Shown here: piece after piece, positions 25,987 to 35,429 of the stretch | How positions within the stretch are numbered: the first letter of the stretch is position 1 | Layout of the letters: the number at the start of each line of letters is the position of its first letter | Assembly (NCBI GenBank): GCA_963697675.1 | Contig: CAVOOW010000009.1 | Location: 124,001-188,000, forward strand | Length of the DNA stretch: 64,000 nt | Direction of reading: 5' to 3' | Origin: CAVOOW01 sp963697675 | GTDB lineage: Bacteria; Actinomycetota; Actinomycetes; JACCUZ01 | The notes under the pieces: generated by a model | Databases searched by the model: none | Seen by the model: only the letters and a program-made list of their open reading frames with translations | What the model was told of the DNA's origin: nothing | Translations under genes and position numbers: made by a program

Positions 25987-25992
25987 AACCTA
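25987..25992 (-). promoter_or_regulatory. Predicted leaderless -10 box of the dipeptidyl-peptidase gene
   Basis: TAGGTT on the minus strand fits TANNNT and ends 7 bases before the ATG at 25979, with no ribosome-binding site in between. This is the usual arrangement of a leaderless actinobacterial transcript. Confidence 0.45.
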
Positions 25993-26047
25993 CCGGGCAC
26001 CAGCGCCCGCCACAGCCGCCGTACGCCCTGCTCTGTTTGCGGCTGGG

Positions 26048-26053
26048 TAATGT
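26048..26053 (+). promoter_or_regulatory. Predicted leaderless -10 box of mshB
   Basis: TAATGT ends 7 bases before ATG 26061 with no ribosome-binding site. Together with the box at 25987 it forms a compact divergent leaderless promoter pair. Confidence 0.45.
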
Positions 26054-26060
26054 CGTTTCC

Positions 26061-27082
26061 ATGACGACCATGCCTGACGGACCCCTTTCCGAGGAACCCG
26101 AGGCCAGGCCGACCAGCGCGGCCGAGGCAGTCCTGCAGGAGGCCGGCTCCGTGCTCGAGCAGGCCGATCCCGCGTCGCTGCTCTCGATGGACGTGCTGGA
26201 CTCACCGCGACGCGCGCTCTTCGTCCACGCGCATCCCGACGACGAGACGATCAACAACGGCGCGACGATGGCGCAGTACGTCGACCGCGGTGTCCACGTC
26301 ACGCTGGTCACCTGCACGCTCGGCGAGGAGGGCGAGGTGCTGGTGCCCGAGCTGGCCCACCTCGCCGCCGACCAGGACGACGCCCTCGGGCACGCAGCGC
26401 ATCAACGAGCTGGCCACGGCGATGGAGGCCCTCGGAGTCCGCGACCACCGGTTCCTCGGCGGCGCCGGGCCACTTCCGCGACTCCGGGATGATGGGGTTG
26501 GACAGCAACGATCGGCCGGGATGCTTCTGGCAGGCCGACGTCGACGTCGCCGCGGACCTGCTGGTCGAGGTCATCCGCGAGGTGCGCCCGCAGGTCGTCG
26601 TGACCTACGACGAGAACGGCGGCTACGGCCACCCCGACCACATCCAGGCCCACCGGGTCGCGATGCGCGCCGTCGAGCGAGCTGCGGACCCGTCGGTCGG
26701 CGGCGGAGAGCCCTGGGAGGTCGCGAAGGTCTACTGGAACACGCTGCCGGAGTCGTGGATCCGCGAGGGTCTTCGCCGGCTGCGCGAGGCGGGGGACACC
26801 ACCGCGTTCGAGGGGATGGATCCCGACGGTGAGCTCCCGATGGCCACGGCCGACGAGCTCGTGACGACGGCTGTCGACGCGACCGACCACGTCGACGCGA
26901 AGATGGCCGCGATGCGTGCCCACTCCACGCAGATCGCCCTCGACGGACCGTTCTTCGCGTTGTCCAACAACCTCGGCAACGCCGTGTGGGGCATCGAGCA
27001 CTACCGGCTGGTCAAGGGAACGACGGCCGGGGACCGGGACGCCAACGGGCGCGAGACCGACCTTTTCGCCGGCGTGGACTGA
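26061..27082 (+). CDS. mshB: N-acetyl-GlcNAc-inositol deacetylase of mycothiol biosynthesis (two frameshifts)
   Basis: Zinc deacetylase of the LmbE/PIG-L family that removes acetyl from GlcNAc-Ins, the second step of mycothiol synthesis. The zinc and catalytic motif HAHPDDE is near residue 56, followed by TCTLGEEGEV. GGYGHPDHIQAHR (third zinc ligand) and the C-terminal HSTQI...SNNLGNAVWGIEHY match MshB better than the related amidase Mca. Two GGG runs, at about 26388 and 26468, each read one G too many. Correcting them joins ...DDALGTQRINELATAM and GGAGHFRDSGMMG into one ~340-residue protein. The first ~45 residues are an extra acidic N-terminus. Two in-frame ATGs (26061, 26070) are possible. 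Confidence 0.88.
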
Positions 27083-27376
27083 TCCCGGCGACGGATTCGC
27101 CCTGCGACGCGCCTCGGGGCCGGTTTGCTGTCGCGACGAGGGAACTCTCAGTGACGGCCGTGCAGCAAACGGGTGAGGTGCCGACCGCATACGGGTGAAA
27201 GCCACCCCGCGCGTGTTCCAGTGGGTCGTGGGGCGGTGAGACTCCCTGCAGATGCTCGTCCGCCAGGTCATGCATCGGTCGGGTCCATTCGGCACTTGAT
27301 AGGCCAAACGAGTGAACCGGGCCGTCGCCTCCTGGCGTAGGGGGCCACATGGTCGACGCATCGAGGGGACTGAGCT
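27083..27376. other. Intergenic region with a direct repeat
   Basis: A 294-base gap before the FtsH-like gene. ACGGGTGA occurs twice, about 24 bases apart (27168 and 27192), which could be a regulator site. GAGGGG at about 27351 is the ribosome-binding site for the next gene. No other feature is seen. Confidence 0.3.
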
Positions 27377-29323
27377 GTGAGCAAAACGCAGGCTCGCACG
27401 GACACTGCAGCACCGGAGTTCATCGACCTACCGCTGATCGGCGGGCAGGCCGACGTCGGGGAGAGCCGCGAGCGGCTGCGTCGGCGGCGACTCATCACGC
27501 TGATCTCATGGTGCGCGCCGATCGCCGCGTTCCTGTGGTGGCGCATCTTGCGCGACAACGCGATCAACATCTTCCAGGTGCCGCACATCGACTGGCTGGT
27601 GATGGCACCGGTGCTCTTCTTCCTCGTGCTGATCCTGCTGATCGGCGGGCAGTTCGCCTTCAGCGGTCGCTCGCCGCACGTCGTGGTCCGTCCCGAGCAG
27701 CTCGACGTGCGCCTCAAGGACGTCGTCGGAATCGACGTCGTCAAGGACGAGGTCATCCGGTCGCTGCAGCTGTTCCTGAGCCACGCCCGGTTCGCCCGTG
27801 AGATGGGCGGCCGACCTCGCCGAGGCCTGCTCTTCGAGGGTGGCCCCGGCACGGGAAAGACCTACACCGCAAAGGCCCTCGCCGCGGAGGCGGGCGTGCC
27901 GTTCCTGTTCGCCACTGCGACCTCGTTCCAGTCGAGCTTTCAGGGAGCAACCCAGCGCAAGGTCCGCATGTTCTTCCGGGCGCTGCGCAAGGCGGCGCGC
28001 AAGAACGGCGGCGCTGTCGGGTTCATCGACGAGTTCGACGCGATCGGCATGGCCCGCCAGGGCCACGCGATGTCACCGGCTCCTGCCGTCACCTCGTCCC
28101 TGATGGGCTGTGGTGGCCTCGAGGGACTCCCGATGTCGATCGCCGCGGCCACGTCGCCGGGCACGATCGCCACGCCGTTCACCGGTGGCAGCGACCTGCA
28201 GATGGCGGTCAACGAGCTCCTCGTGCAGATGCAGTCCTTCGAGGAACCACCGGCGCGCGACAAGTTCATCGGCCGGCTGGTCGACATCGTCAACCTCATG
28301 CTGCCCGCCCACCGCCAGCTGCGCGGCCCCTCGTCCGCGCCGGCCAACATCCTGCTCATCGCCTCGACGAACCGCGCCGACGCGCTCGACCCGGCACTGC
28401 TGCGACCTGGCCGCTTCGACCAGCGCCTCAGCTTCGAGCTGCCGGCGAAGACCGGCCGCCGCCAGCTGATCGACCACTTCCTGGCCCGCAAGGCCCACTC
28501 GCCGGAGCTGGACACCGACGAGCGGCGCGACGCACTCGCCGCCGTCACCCAGGGCTACAGCCCGGCGATGCTCGAAGGCCTGCTGGACGAGTCCCTCATC
28601 CAGGCCGTGCAGGAGAACCGGGTTCGCATGCAGTGGCGCGACGTCGAACGTGCCCGGATGCAGGTCGAGGTCGGACTCGGCCAGCCTGTCGACTACACCG
28701 CGCACGAGCGTGCGCTGATCGCGACGCACGAGGCCGGTCACGCGACCGTGGCGTGGCTGGTCGCGCCGCAGCGGCGTCTCGAGATCCTCACCATCGTCAA
28801 GCGCCGCGGCGCGCTGGGCCTGCTCGCGCACGGTGATCGCGAGGACGTCTACACGAGGTCGCGCAGCGAGATGACGGCGCTCATCCAGATCGCGATGGGC
28901 GGCCAGGTCGCCGAGGAGCTGTTCTTCCACGACGTCTCCACCGGACCCAGCAGTGACCTGCTCTACGCCACGAACATCGCCGCGCAGATGGTGGGTGCGT
29001 GCGGCATGAGCGACACGCTGGTGTCCCTGGCGGCGGTGCAGAACAGCGGGTTCTCCGACACGAACCTGGTCGGCCGGGTCCTCGGTGACCCGCCCAGCCG
29101 CGGGCGGACCGAGGAGCTGCTGCAGGAGCAAAAGGTCGCGGTACGGGGGCTGCTGGAGAACAACCAGCATCTCGTCTCAGCGCTCCGCGACGCGCTGTTC
29201 GACCGGCACGAGCTGATCGGGCACGAGATCACCGACGTGCTCGAGGCCGCGAAGGCGGCAGGTCCCGGACAATGTGATCGACCTGCGCGGCGCCGGATCG
29301 CCGGTTCCTCTCGACCCGCCTGA
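27377..29323 (+). CDS. FtsH-like membrane AAA+ zinc protease with AAA-domain insertions
   Basis: A 648-residue FtsH paralogue. Two membrane helices (about 38-56 and 75-95) flank a short loop. The AAA+ module has Walker A GGPGTGKT, Walker B GFIDEFD and the second-region ASTNRADALDPALLRPGRFDQ. The M41 peptidase has HEAGH and the third zinc ligand in GPSSDLLYATNI. About 60 extra residues after FDAIGMAR (HAMSPAPAVTSS...FTGGSDLQ) and 30 more before NILLIAST are absent from ordinary FtsH and would lie at the substrate-entry face. The last ~18 residues may be frame-shifted: dropping one G near 29268 gives PDNVIDLRGAGSPVPLDPPE, ending at 29327. The start is GTG with GAGGGG upstream. It probably degrades membrane or misfolded proteins. 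Confidence 0.87.
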   Translation: MSKTQARTDTAAPEFIDLPLIGGQADVGESRERLRRRRLITLISWCAPIAAFLWWRILRDNAINIFQVPHIDWLVMAPVLFFLVLILLIGGQFAFSGRSPHVVVRPEQLDVRLKDVVGIDVVKDEVIRSLQLFLSHARFAREMGGRPRRGLLFEGGPGTGKTYTAKALAAEAGVPFLFATATSFQSSFQGATQRKVRMFFRALRKAARKNGGAVGFIDEFDAIGMARQGHAMSPAPAVTSSLMGCGGLEGLPMSIAAATSPGTIATPFTGGSDLQMAVNELLVQMQSFEEPPARDKFIGRLVDIVNLMLPAHRQLRGPSSAPANILLIASTNRADALDPALLRPGRFDQRLSFELPAKTGRRQLIDHFLARKAHSPELDTDERRDALAAVTQGYSPAMLEGLLDESLIQAVQENRVRMQWRDVERARMQVEVGLGQPVDYTAHERALIATHEAGHATVAWLVAPQRRLEILTIVKRRGALGLLAHGDREDVYTRSRSEMTALIQIAMGGQVAEELFFHDVSTGPSSDLLYATNIAAQMVGACGMSDTLVSLAAVQNSGFSDTNLVGRVLGDPPSRGRTEELLQEQKVAVRGLLENNQHLVSALRDALFDRHELIGHEITDVLEAAKAAGPGQCDRPARRRIAGSSRPA

Positions 29324-29337
29324 GTAATCCGGCTGCG

Positions 29338-29343
29338 TAATCT
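29338..29343 (+). promoter_or_regulatory. Predicted leaderless -10 box
   Basis: TAATCT ends 6 bases before the GTG at 29350, inside the short gap after the FtsH-like gene, with no ribosome-binding site. It would make the following small membrane-protein gene its own transcription unit. Confidence 0.4.
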
Positions 29344-29349
29344 GACCCT

Positions 29350-29780
29350 GTGCTCGCCGCTGCCCGCGTCCTTGGCTACCTGCTGGCCCTGGTCGCGGGT
29401 GCCGCGGCGGGCCTGCTTGGCTCGTTCACGTTCGCCTACACCTATGCCTGGTTGCCCGTGGGCCTGCCGGTCGCCCTGTCGCTCTCATGTGCCGTCTTCG
29501 TGACGGCGGGGCTGGCTCTGCGGTCGCGTGCCGCGGCCGCGACTGCTGCCGCGGGTTGGCTGGTCGGTCGTCGTCGTGCTCTCGAGATTCGGGCCCGGCC
29601 GCGACCTGGTCGTGCCGGCGACCACCCCCGGCATGATCTGGCTGCTGGTCGGGCACCGTGGTCGCTGGGGTGTCGCTGGCCGTGCCCTACGCCGCGCTCA
29701 ACCTCGACCGGAAGCGTTCCGGAAAGCCTGCAGACGCGCCGGCCGTGGAATCTTCAGGGACCGCGCCGACCCGCCGATGA
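29350..29780 (+). CDS. Small four-helix membrane protein, DUF6113-like (two frameshifts)
   Basis: After removing one extra G near 29566 and another near 29650 (GTCGGGCACC to GTCGGCACC), a continuous ~142-residue protein appears. Its four hydrophobic segments are LGYLLALVAGAAAGLLG, LPVGLPVALSLSCAVFV, AATAAAGWLVVVVLSRF and GMIWLLVGTVVAGVSLAVP, with the tail NLDRKRSGKPADAP...PTRR. It resembles the DUF6113 family of small actinobacterial membrane proteins, but I am not certain of the family. The function is unknown. It is followed at once by the chemosensory genes and may be unrelated to them. Confidence 0.6.
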
Positions 29781-29799
29781 CCACGGTGTGGCAGCCGAT

Positions 29800-30346
29800 G
29801 TGACCAGCGGAGCGGGCCTTTTCGCGCCCGCGCGCCTGCCGGACCACGTTGCAGCCCCTGCCGAGCCCTTCCGCGGTGCCCCGGGACGCGGCAGGCGGCG
29901 TCCTGCTGCGCCTGGGTGGCTCGCGCTTCGCCGTGGCGATGGCCGACGTCGCCGAGGTGACCGCGCTGCCCACCGTGACCCGGTTGCCGGGCGCACCCGC
30001 ATGGCTCATCGGCGTCGCCAACTGGCGTGGCCGGATGCTGCCGGTCCTCGACATCCGCACGCTGGTCGGTGTCCCCGTGACCCCCCTGGCCTCCAGTGCG
30101 CGCCTGGTCGTCGTGATGACCGGACTGCGCGGCGAGTTCACCGCCGGCCTGCTCGCGGAAGCCGTTCCAGGCGTGTACGACGTCGCCATCGACGCCATGT
30201 CGGCGCCTCCGGCGACCCTTCCGCCGGAAGCCGCGATGCTCGTCGCCGGTCAGGTGACCGATCTCCTCGGGCCCATCGCGGTGCTCGACGTCGAAGCCCT
30301 GTTGGCGCTGCGCGACCGGGTGGACCGTCGCCGGCACGGCTCCTGA
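29800..30346 (+). CDS. cheW: CheW-like chemotaxis coupling protein (one frameshift)
   Basis: A cytosolic adaptor that links chemoreceptors to the histidine kinase CheA. The CheW fold is read from residue ~30: VLLRLGGSRFAVAMADVAEV, then LPGAPAWLIGVANWRGRMLPVLDI (the receptor/CheA contact region, with conserved N-R-G), and VAGQVTDLLGPIAVLDVEALL at the end. The start is uncertain. A GTG at 29800 gives a plausible N-terminus (TSGAGLFAPARLPDHV) if one G in the GGG near 29883 is an error; otherwise translation would have to start at TTG 29849. It is the first gene of the CheW-MCP-CheA-REC cluster. Confidence 0.85.
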
Positions 30347-30369
30347 GGTCAATCGTCGCCCATTTGGCG

Positions 30370-30395
30370 TAAAGCCGGGGCCCTCAACACCCGAT
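30370..30395 (+). promoter_or_regulatory. Possible FliA/WhiG-type promoter ahead of the chemoreceptor gene
   Basis: TAAA (30370-30373), a 17-base spacer and CCGAT (30391-30395) resemble the TAAA-N16-GCCGATAA promoters used by motility or WhiG sigma factors. The site lies 82 bases before the receptor start. The match is partial and no such sigma factor is in the window. Confidence 0.3.
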
Positions 30396-30476
30396 GCCAC
30401 CACTGCGTGCTGACGCGTCTCGTGTCAATACGAACGACGCTTCGCGTGCATGCGGACAACCGGCTGGAGGCCAGCG

Positions 30477-32021
30477 GTGGAGTTCTGGAAGATGCTCAAC
30501 CGAGCGTCCACGATCATCCTCGGGATGAGCGTGCTCGTCGCGGGTGTCGGCGTCTATGCCGACAAGGCGAGCGGCGCGGACTTCAGCGGCGCTGCCGCGG
30601 CGTCGTGGATCGTGGTCGGCTTCGTGAGCGCCGCCAGCCTCGGAGCGCTGACGCTGTTCGGTGAGCGGCTCCTCGCCGACCGGGTCCTGGCACAGCGCTA
30701 TCACGCCGGTCTCGTCGTGGCGAACATCGTCTGGATCTCCGGCCTGGTGTGGGCCACCGGGGGCGTGGAGCGGCCCTACTGGGCGCTCGCGGCCTCACCG
30801 CTGCTCATCGCCGCCGTCTCGATGACCCGCACACGCAGCCTGCTCGTGGGCTGCTTCTCGCTCGTCGCGATCAGCGTGGCCATCGCGCTCGGCGGGCCCC
30901 TGCACCAGAGCGACATCAGCTTCCTGGTGATCGTGTTGCCGCTGGGCCCGGTCGTCACCTGGTTCGTCGGCCTGCTCTATGCCTCCGTCTGGGACGAGCG
31001 GCGCATCGCCCGCGAGGAGAGCGATGAGCTGAGCATGCGCGTCGAGGACCTGTCGGCCGTGCTGGCACGTGCCGCCGAGGGCGACCTTGCGGTCGAGGCC
31101 CGCTCCGACGGCGCCAACCCGTCGGTGATGGCCCTCACGGCGTCGTTCAACAACACGTTGCTCAACCTGCGCCACCTCGTGGAGCAGATCCGCAGCGGTG
31201 GCGACCAGATCACCGCCAGCGCCGGGGAGCTGCTCGCGACGGCCGAGGAGCACGCGGCCAGTGCCTCGCAGCAGTCGTCCGCCGTGGCCGAGACGACCTC
31301 GACCATCGAGGAGCTCGCCGCCACCGCAGCGCAGATCGCGGACACGGCCGAGTCCGTCGCGCGCTATGCGTCCGAGACGCTGCGCCATGCCGAGGACGGG
31401 CGCACGGCCGTCGCCACCTCCGTGGCGTCCATGGACGCCATCGCCGACCGGGTCAACTCGATCGCCGTCCGGGCCCTGTCGCTGGGCGAGAAGGGGCAGG
31501 AGATCGGCCGCATCCTCGAGGTCATCGACGACCTCGCCGACCAGACCAACCTGCTTGCCCTCAACGCCGCGATCGAGGCGGCTCGCGCGGGCGAGCACGG
31601 CCGCGGCTTCGCGGTCGTCGCCTCGGAGGTGCGCAAGCTCGCCGAGCGCTCGCAGGAGTCCGCCGGGCAGATCCAGGCGATCGTGACCCAGATCCAGGCC
31701 GAGACCCACCTGACGATCCTCGCGAGCGAGGAGGGCGCCAAGGAGGTCGCTGGCGGTGCCTCGCTGGCTCGCGACGTCTTCGACGCCCTCGAGCGCATCT
31801 CCGGCATGGTCGACGAGACGACGACTGCCGCCAAGGAGATCTCCATCGCGACCCAGCAGCAGCGGTCCGCATCCGACCAGGTCGTGCACGCGATGACGCA
31901 GGTGTCCGACGTGTCGCGGCAGTACGCCGTCGGCTCGAAGCAGTCGGCCGCCGCCGCCGCGGAGCTGAACGTGCTCGCGGCGGAACTGCGCTCGTCCATC
32001 GAGCAGTTCCGGGTGTCGTGA
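30477..32021 (+). CDS. Methyl-accepting chemotaxis protein with multi-pass membrane sensor
   Basis: A 514-residue receptor. The N-terminal ~170 residues contain about six hydrophobic segments and no extracellular ligand domain, so sensing is probably within the membrane or of an internal cue. A HAMP-like connector (about 180-230) leads to a long coiled coil whose hairpin tip is fully conserved (DLADQTNLLALNAAIEAARAGEHGRGFAVVASEVRKLAERS, about 345-385), so CheA/CheW binding should be intact. The GTG at 30477 has GGAGG six bases upstream and is preferred over an ATG 27 bases earlier. The stop overlaps the CheA start (GTGA). No CheR or CheB gene is adjacent, so adaptation by methylation would depend on genes elsewhere. 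Confidence 0.93.
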   Translation: MEFWKMLNRASTIILGMSVLVAGVGVYADKASGADFSGAAAASWIVVGFVSAASLGALTLFGERLLADRVLAQRYHAGLVVANIVWISGLVWATGGVERPYWALAASPLLIAAVSMTRTRSLLVGCFSLVAISVAIALGGPLHQSDISFLVIVLPLGPVVTWFVGLLYASVWDERRIAREESDELSMRVEDLSAVLARAAEGDLAVEARSDGANPSVMALTASFNNTLLNLRHLVEQIRSGGDQITASAGELLATAEEHAASASQQSSAVAETTSTIEELAATAAQIADTAESVARYASETLRHAEDGRTAVATSVASMDAIADRVNSIAVRALSLGEKGQEIGRILEVIDDLADQTNLLALNAAIEAARAGEHGRGFAVVASEVRKLAERSQESAGQIQAIVTQIQAETHLTILASEEGAKEVAGGASLARDVFDALERISGMVDETTTAAKEISIATQQQRSASDQVVHAMTQVSDVSRQYAVGSKQSAAAAAELNVLAAELRSSIEQFRVS

Positions 32022-34226
32022 AGGGCTGGGCCGACGACCCCGAGCTCATCGCGACCTTCCGCGCGGAGGTCAACGAGCGGCTTGCCTCGCTGTGCGAGGG
32101 GCTGCTGCGGCTCGAAGGGGACCCGGCACCCAAGCGGCTGGTCGGCGGGCTGTTCCGCGACGCCCACACCGTCAAGGGCTCGGCCCGGATGCTGGGTCTC
32201 GACGGGGTCGTCGACGTGGCCCACCGGGTGGAGGACCTGCTCGGCGCCCTGCGCGACGGGCGCCGGTTCGCCAGCAAGGACCTGATCGACCTGCTCCTCG
32301 TGTCCGCCGAGAGCATTTCGCGCTCGCTGCCGGGCGCTGAGCGGCCGCTGCCGCCCGACGAGCTGGCCGCGGTCGTGGACGCTCTCGACGGCGCCGTCGT
32401 CCGGCGACGACCCGGTGACCGTGCCGCGGCTGGCCCTGCCCGAGGTCGACGACAGCGACGAGGGCGGGCGCCCCCGAGGTGGCGATTCGGTCCGCGTGCC
32501 CACGCGACGGGTGCACGACCTGCTCGATGTCGTCGGCGAGGCCGAGCTCGACGTACGCCGGATCATCGACCCACAGCCGCGAGCTGACCGTCGTTGGCGG
32601 CCGACCACCTGCGCTGGGCCCGTACGCTGCGTGACGCCGCCTCCACGGCCACCGCAGCGGGCGAGCACACCCCGCGGGCGGTGACCGAAGCGGTCCACGC
32701 GCTCGTCTCGCTCGGCGACCAGCTGGTGGCCGCCGGCCGCGAGCTCTCGGCCCGCACCGAGGACGCCGAGGGCCGGCTGGCTCATGTCCGCGACGGTGCG
32801 ATGGGCCTGGCCATGGTGCCGGTCCGTCGGGTCGTGGCGGGCTTCCCTCAGCTGGTACGCGAGCTGTCCACCACCGGCAGCGAGCCGCGCGACATCGACC
32901 TCGTGCTCTCCGGGCAGGACGTCGAGCTCGACGCCCGCGTGCTCGACGCGGTCGCCGACTCGTTGCGGCACCTCGTCACCAACGCGGTCGACCACGGCTG
33001 CGAGAGCCCGCTCGAACGCGTCGCCGCCGGCAAGCCCGCCCGCGCCACGGTCACGGTGTCGGCCCGGGCGGCCGGCTCGACCGTGATCATCGAGGTGGCC
33101 GACAACGGCCGCGGCGTCGACGAGGAGTCGTTGCGGGCGGCCGCCGCGCTCCGGGGGCTGCTGCCCGAGGGCTCCACGATCACCCGCCTGGCCCTGTTGC
33201 AGCTGATGTTCGCGCCGGGCTTCTCCACCCGCTCCGAGGTGACGCAGACCTCCGGTCGTGGCGTGGGCCTCGATGTCGTGCGCACCGTGGTGGAGGACCT
33301 CAGCGGCACCATCGAGGTGTCGTCCGAGCCCGGGCTGGGCACGACGTTCGTGATCTCGCTGCCGGTCACGCTCGGCGTGCTGCGCTGTCTCATCGCCCGG
33401 GTGGGGACCGAGCGCTACGCCGTGCCGGTCGCCGGAGTTCTGGAGACGGTCGGCCTGGCCGGCGCGGAGCGCCACGAGATGGCCGGCGTGCCGGTGCTCA
33501 TCCGCCAGGACGGCGTGCTGCCGCTGGTCGACCTGGGCCAGATCCTCAACGTCCCCGGGGACCGTGACCCCCGGGCGGCCGTCGTCGTGCAGTTCTCCGG
33601 CTCGGACGAGCCGTTGGCACTCGCCGTCGACGCGCTGGAGGGCGAGCTCGAGCTGGTCGTCAAGGAGCTCGGCGGCTTCCTCGGCCGGCTGCCCACCATC
33701 GCGGGAGCGACGATCGACGGCAACGGCAGCGTCCTGCTGGTCCTCGACGTGCGAGAGCTCGCCGTCCGTCAGCTCGCCGCCGGAACCACCCATGCACCTG
33801 CCGCACCCTTGCGGCGTACGTCCGGAACGATCGTGCCCGCGCCACGCCCCGGCGCCCGCGCCCGCATCCTCGTGGTCGAGGACTCCGTCGGGGTACGAGA
33901 GCTGCAGCGGGTGATCCTCGAGGGTGCGGGCTATGACGTCGTCACCGCCGTCGACGGGCTCGACGGCGCCGCCAGGCTCGCGGGCACTGCCGGTCGACCT
34001 GGTGGTCTCCGATGTCGAGATGCCGGGCATGGACGGATTTACGCTCACTCGCACCATCCGATCGACCGCCGGCTGGCAGGACGTACCCGTCGTGATCATG
34101 ACGTCGCGCGGTGACGAGGCCGACCAGCGCGCCGGACTCGATGCAGGAGCCAGTGCCTACTTGCTCAAGAGTGAGTTCGACCAGGCCGAACTCATCGATA
34201 CGGTCCGACGTTTGGTCGGCCGATGA
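32018..34226 (+). CDS. cheA: CheA-type histidine kinase with C-terminal receiver domain (about four frameshifts)
   Basis: Hybrid chemotaxis kinase of ~730 residues. The order is an HPt domain (phospho-His in FRDAHTVKGSARMLG), a spacer, dimerisation helices, an ATPase with N-box HLVTNAVDHG, G1 DNGRGVD and G2 GRGVGLDVVR, a CheW-like domain (LIARVGTERYAVPVAGV), and a receiver (RILVVEDSVGVRELQ, phospho-Asp in DLVVSDVEMPGMDG, Lys in AYLLKSEF). The reading frame is broken by extra single bases near 32405, 32573, 32592 and 33978, each in a GG/CC/TT run. Correcting them yields continuous conserved protein. The start overlaps the receptor stop. The CheA-REC layout is common in non-flagellar chemosensory systems as well as motility systems. 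Confidence 0.88.
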
Positions 34227-34257
34227 AACCAAGCTCACAACGAAACGGAGACCCCCG

Positions 34258-35221
34258 ATGCCGACCGTGCTGATCGCCGACGACAGTCCCACACTGCGGC
34301 GCATCGTCTCTTCCGTGCTCGAGCGCGCCGGCTACACGATCGTGATCGCCGAGGACGGTGTCGAGGCGGTGCAGGCGGCCTTCCGCAGCCAGCCCGACGC
34401 GATCATCCTCGACGTGCAGATGCCGCGGCTGTCGGGCTATGTGGCCGCGCGGCTGCTCAAGGACGACTGGCAGACCACGGACATCCCCCTGGTCCTGCTG
34501 ACCTCGCTGGACGCCGCCTCCGACCGCTACTGGGGCGCGCAGACCGGCGCCGACCGCTTCCTGACCAAGGACTTCGAGGCGCCGCAGCTGGTCGAGGCCC
34601 TCGCCGAGGTGCTGCGGGCCGCCGACGAGAAGCGCGGGCGGACGCCCGCCGCTGCGCCCGGACTCGGTCGAGCTCGGTGACGACGAGGTGCTGGCCCGGG
34701 TGTCCGAGCTGCTCGACCGCAAGCTCTTCGAGGCGTCCGTCTCGGCCGAGGTCACCCACATCGCTGCTGACGTGCACGGCTTCGAGGAGACCGTCGCCGG
34801 AGTGCTCGGGGTGCTCGCGCGGGTCGTGGACTACGACATGGCCGCGGTGTGCATGCTCGACGACCGGGCGACCTATCTCACCGTCGTGCGGGACAGCTCG
34901 CACCAGCAGTACAACGAGTTCTTCGGTGCCATCGCCGACGCCGCCACCCAGGTGACCGGCGCTCCCGTCCGGGTGCACGACCTCGTCCCGCGCATCGCCG
35001 ACCCGAACGGTCTGCTCGGCCTGGACGACGAGGGCCGGATGGCGACGTTCCTGTCGATGCCGCTGCGCGCCGGTGGCCGCGTCGTCGGCTGCCTCGCCCT
35101 GTCCAGCGCCACCAAGAACGCGTTCGGCGAGGCGTCGCTCAACACCCTGCGCCTGGTCGAGCAGCCGGCCGCCGTCGTGATCAGCAACGCCCGCCTGGCC
35201 GGCCACATCGTGTCCGCCTGA
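34258..35221 (+). CDS. Response regulator with receiver and GAF domains (one frameshift)
   Basis: Receiver domain (about 1-125: VLIADDSPTLRRI acidic pair, phospho-Asp in IILDVQMPRLSGY, Thr in LLTS, Lys in FLTKDF) that is the likely phosphate acceptor from the neighbouring CheA. Removing one C from the CCC near 34656 joins it to a second part (residues ~140-320): LGDDEVLARVSELLDRKLFE, then a GAF domain (VDYDMAAVCMLDD ... FLSMPLRAGGRVVGCLALSS ... LNTLRLVEQPAAVVISNARL). No DNA-binding or GGDEF output follows. It therefore looks like a single-chain signal integrator, not a classical CheY. ATG 34258 follows AACGGAGA. Confidence 0.85.
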
Positions 35222-35415
35222 CCGTCTCCGCTCGCTGAATCCGGCGATTGGATAGGTGATTGGCCACGAGGGGGTCATTTCGCTATCCGATGATCGAGAA
35301 ACCGCCGCGTCGGAGGCTGCGGAGGCGGCGATCGCGCTCCCGCTGCCACGGCTGGTGCGCGCCGTCCCAGTCCGCGATGAGGGCGGTCGCGGGGCGGAAG
35401 TGAGGGTTACCTGGG

Positions 35416-35421
35416 TAATGT
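35416..35421 (+). promoter_or_regulatory. Predicted leaderless -10 box of the flavin reductase gene
   Basis: TAATGT ends 8 bases before ATG 35430, with no ribosome-binding site. An alternative ATG at 35418 would fall inside this box, which is why the downstream ATG is chosen. The 190 bases before it show nothing else of note. Confidence 0.4.
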
Positions 35422-35429
35422 CGGCAGTG

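Noticed and set aside
32018..34226. Programmed frameshifting in cheA
   Set aside because: Four shifts in one gene, no slippery heptamer or downstream pseudoknot seen, and the same insertion pattern occurs in housekeeping genes such as pepA and sigE.
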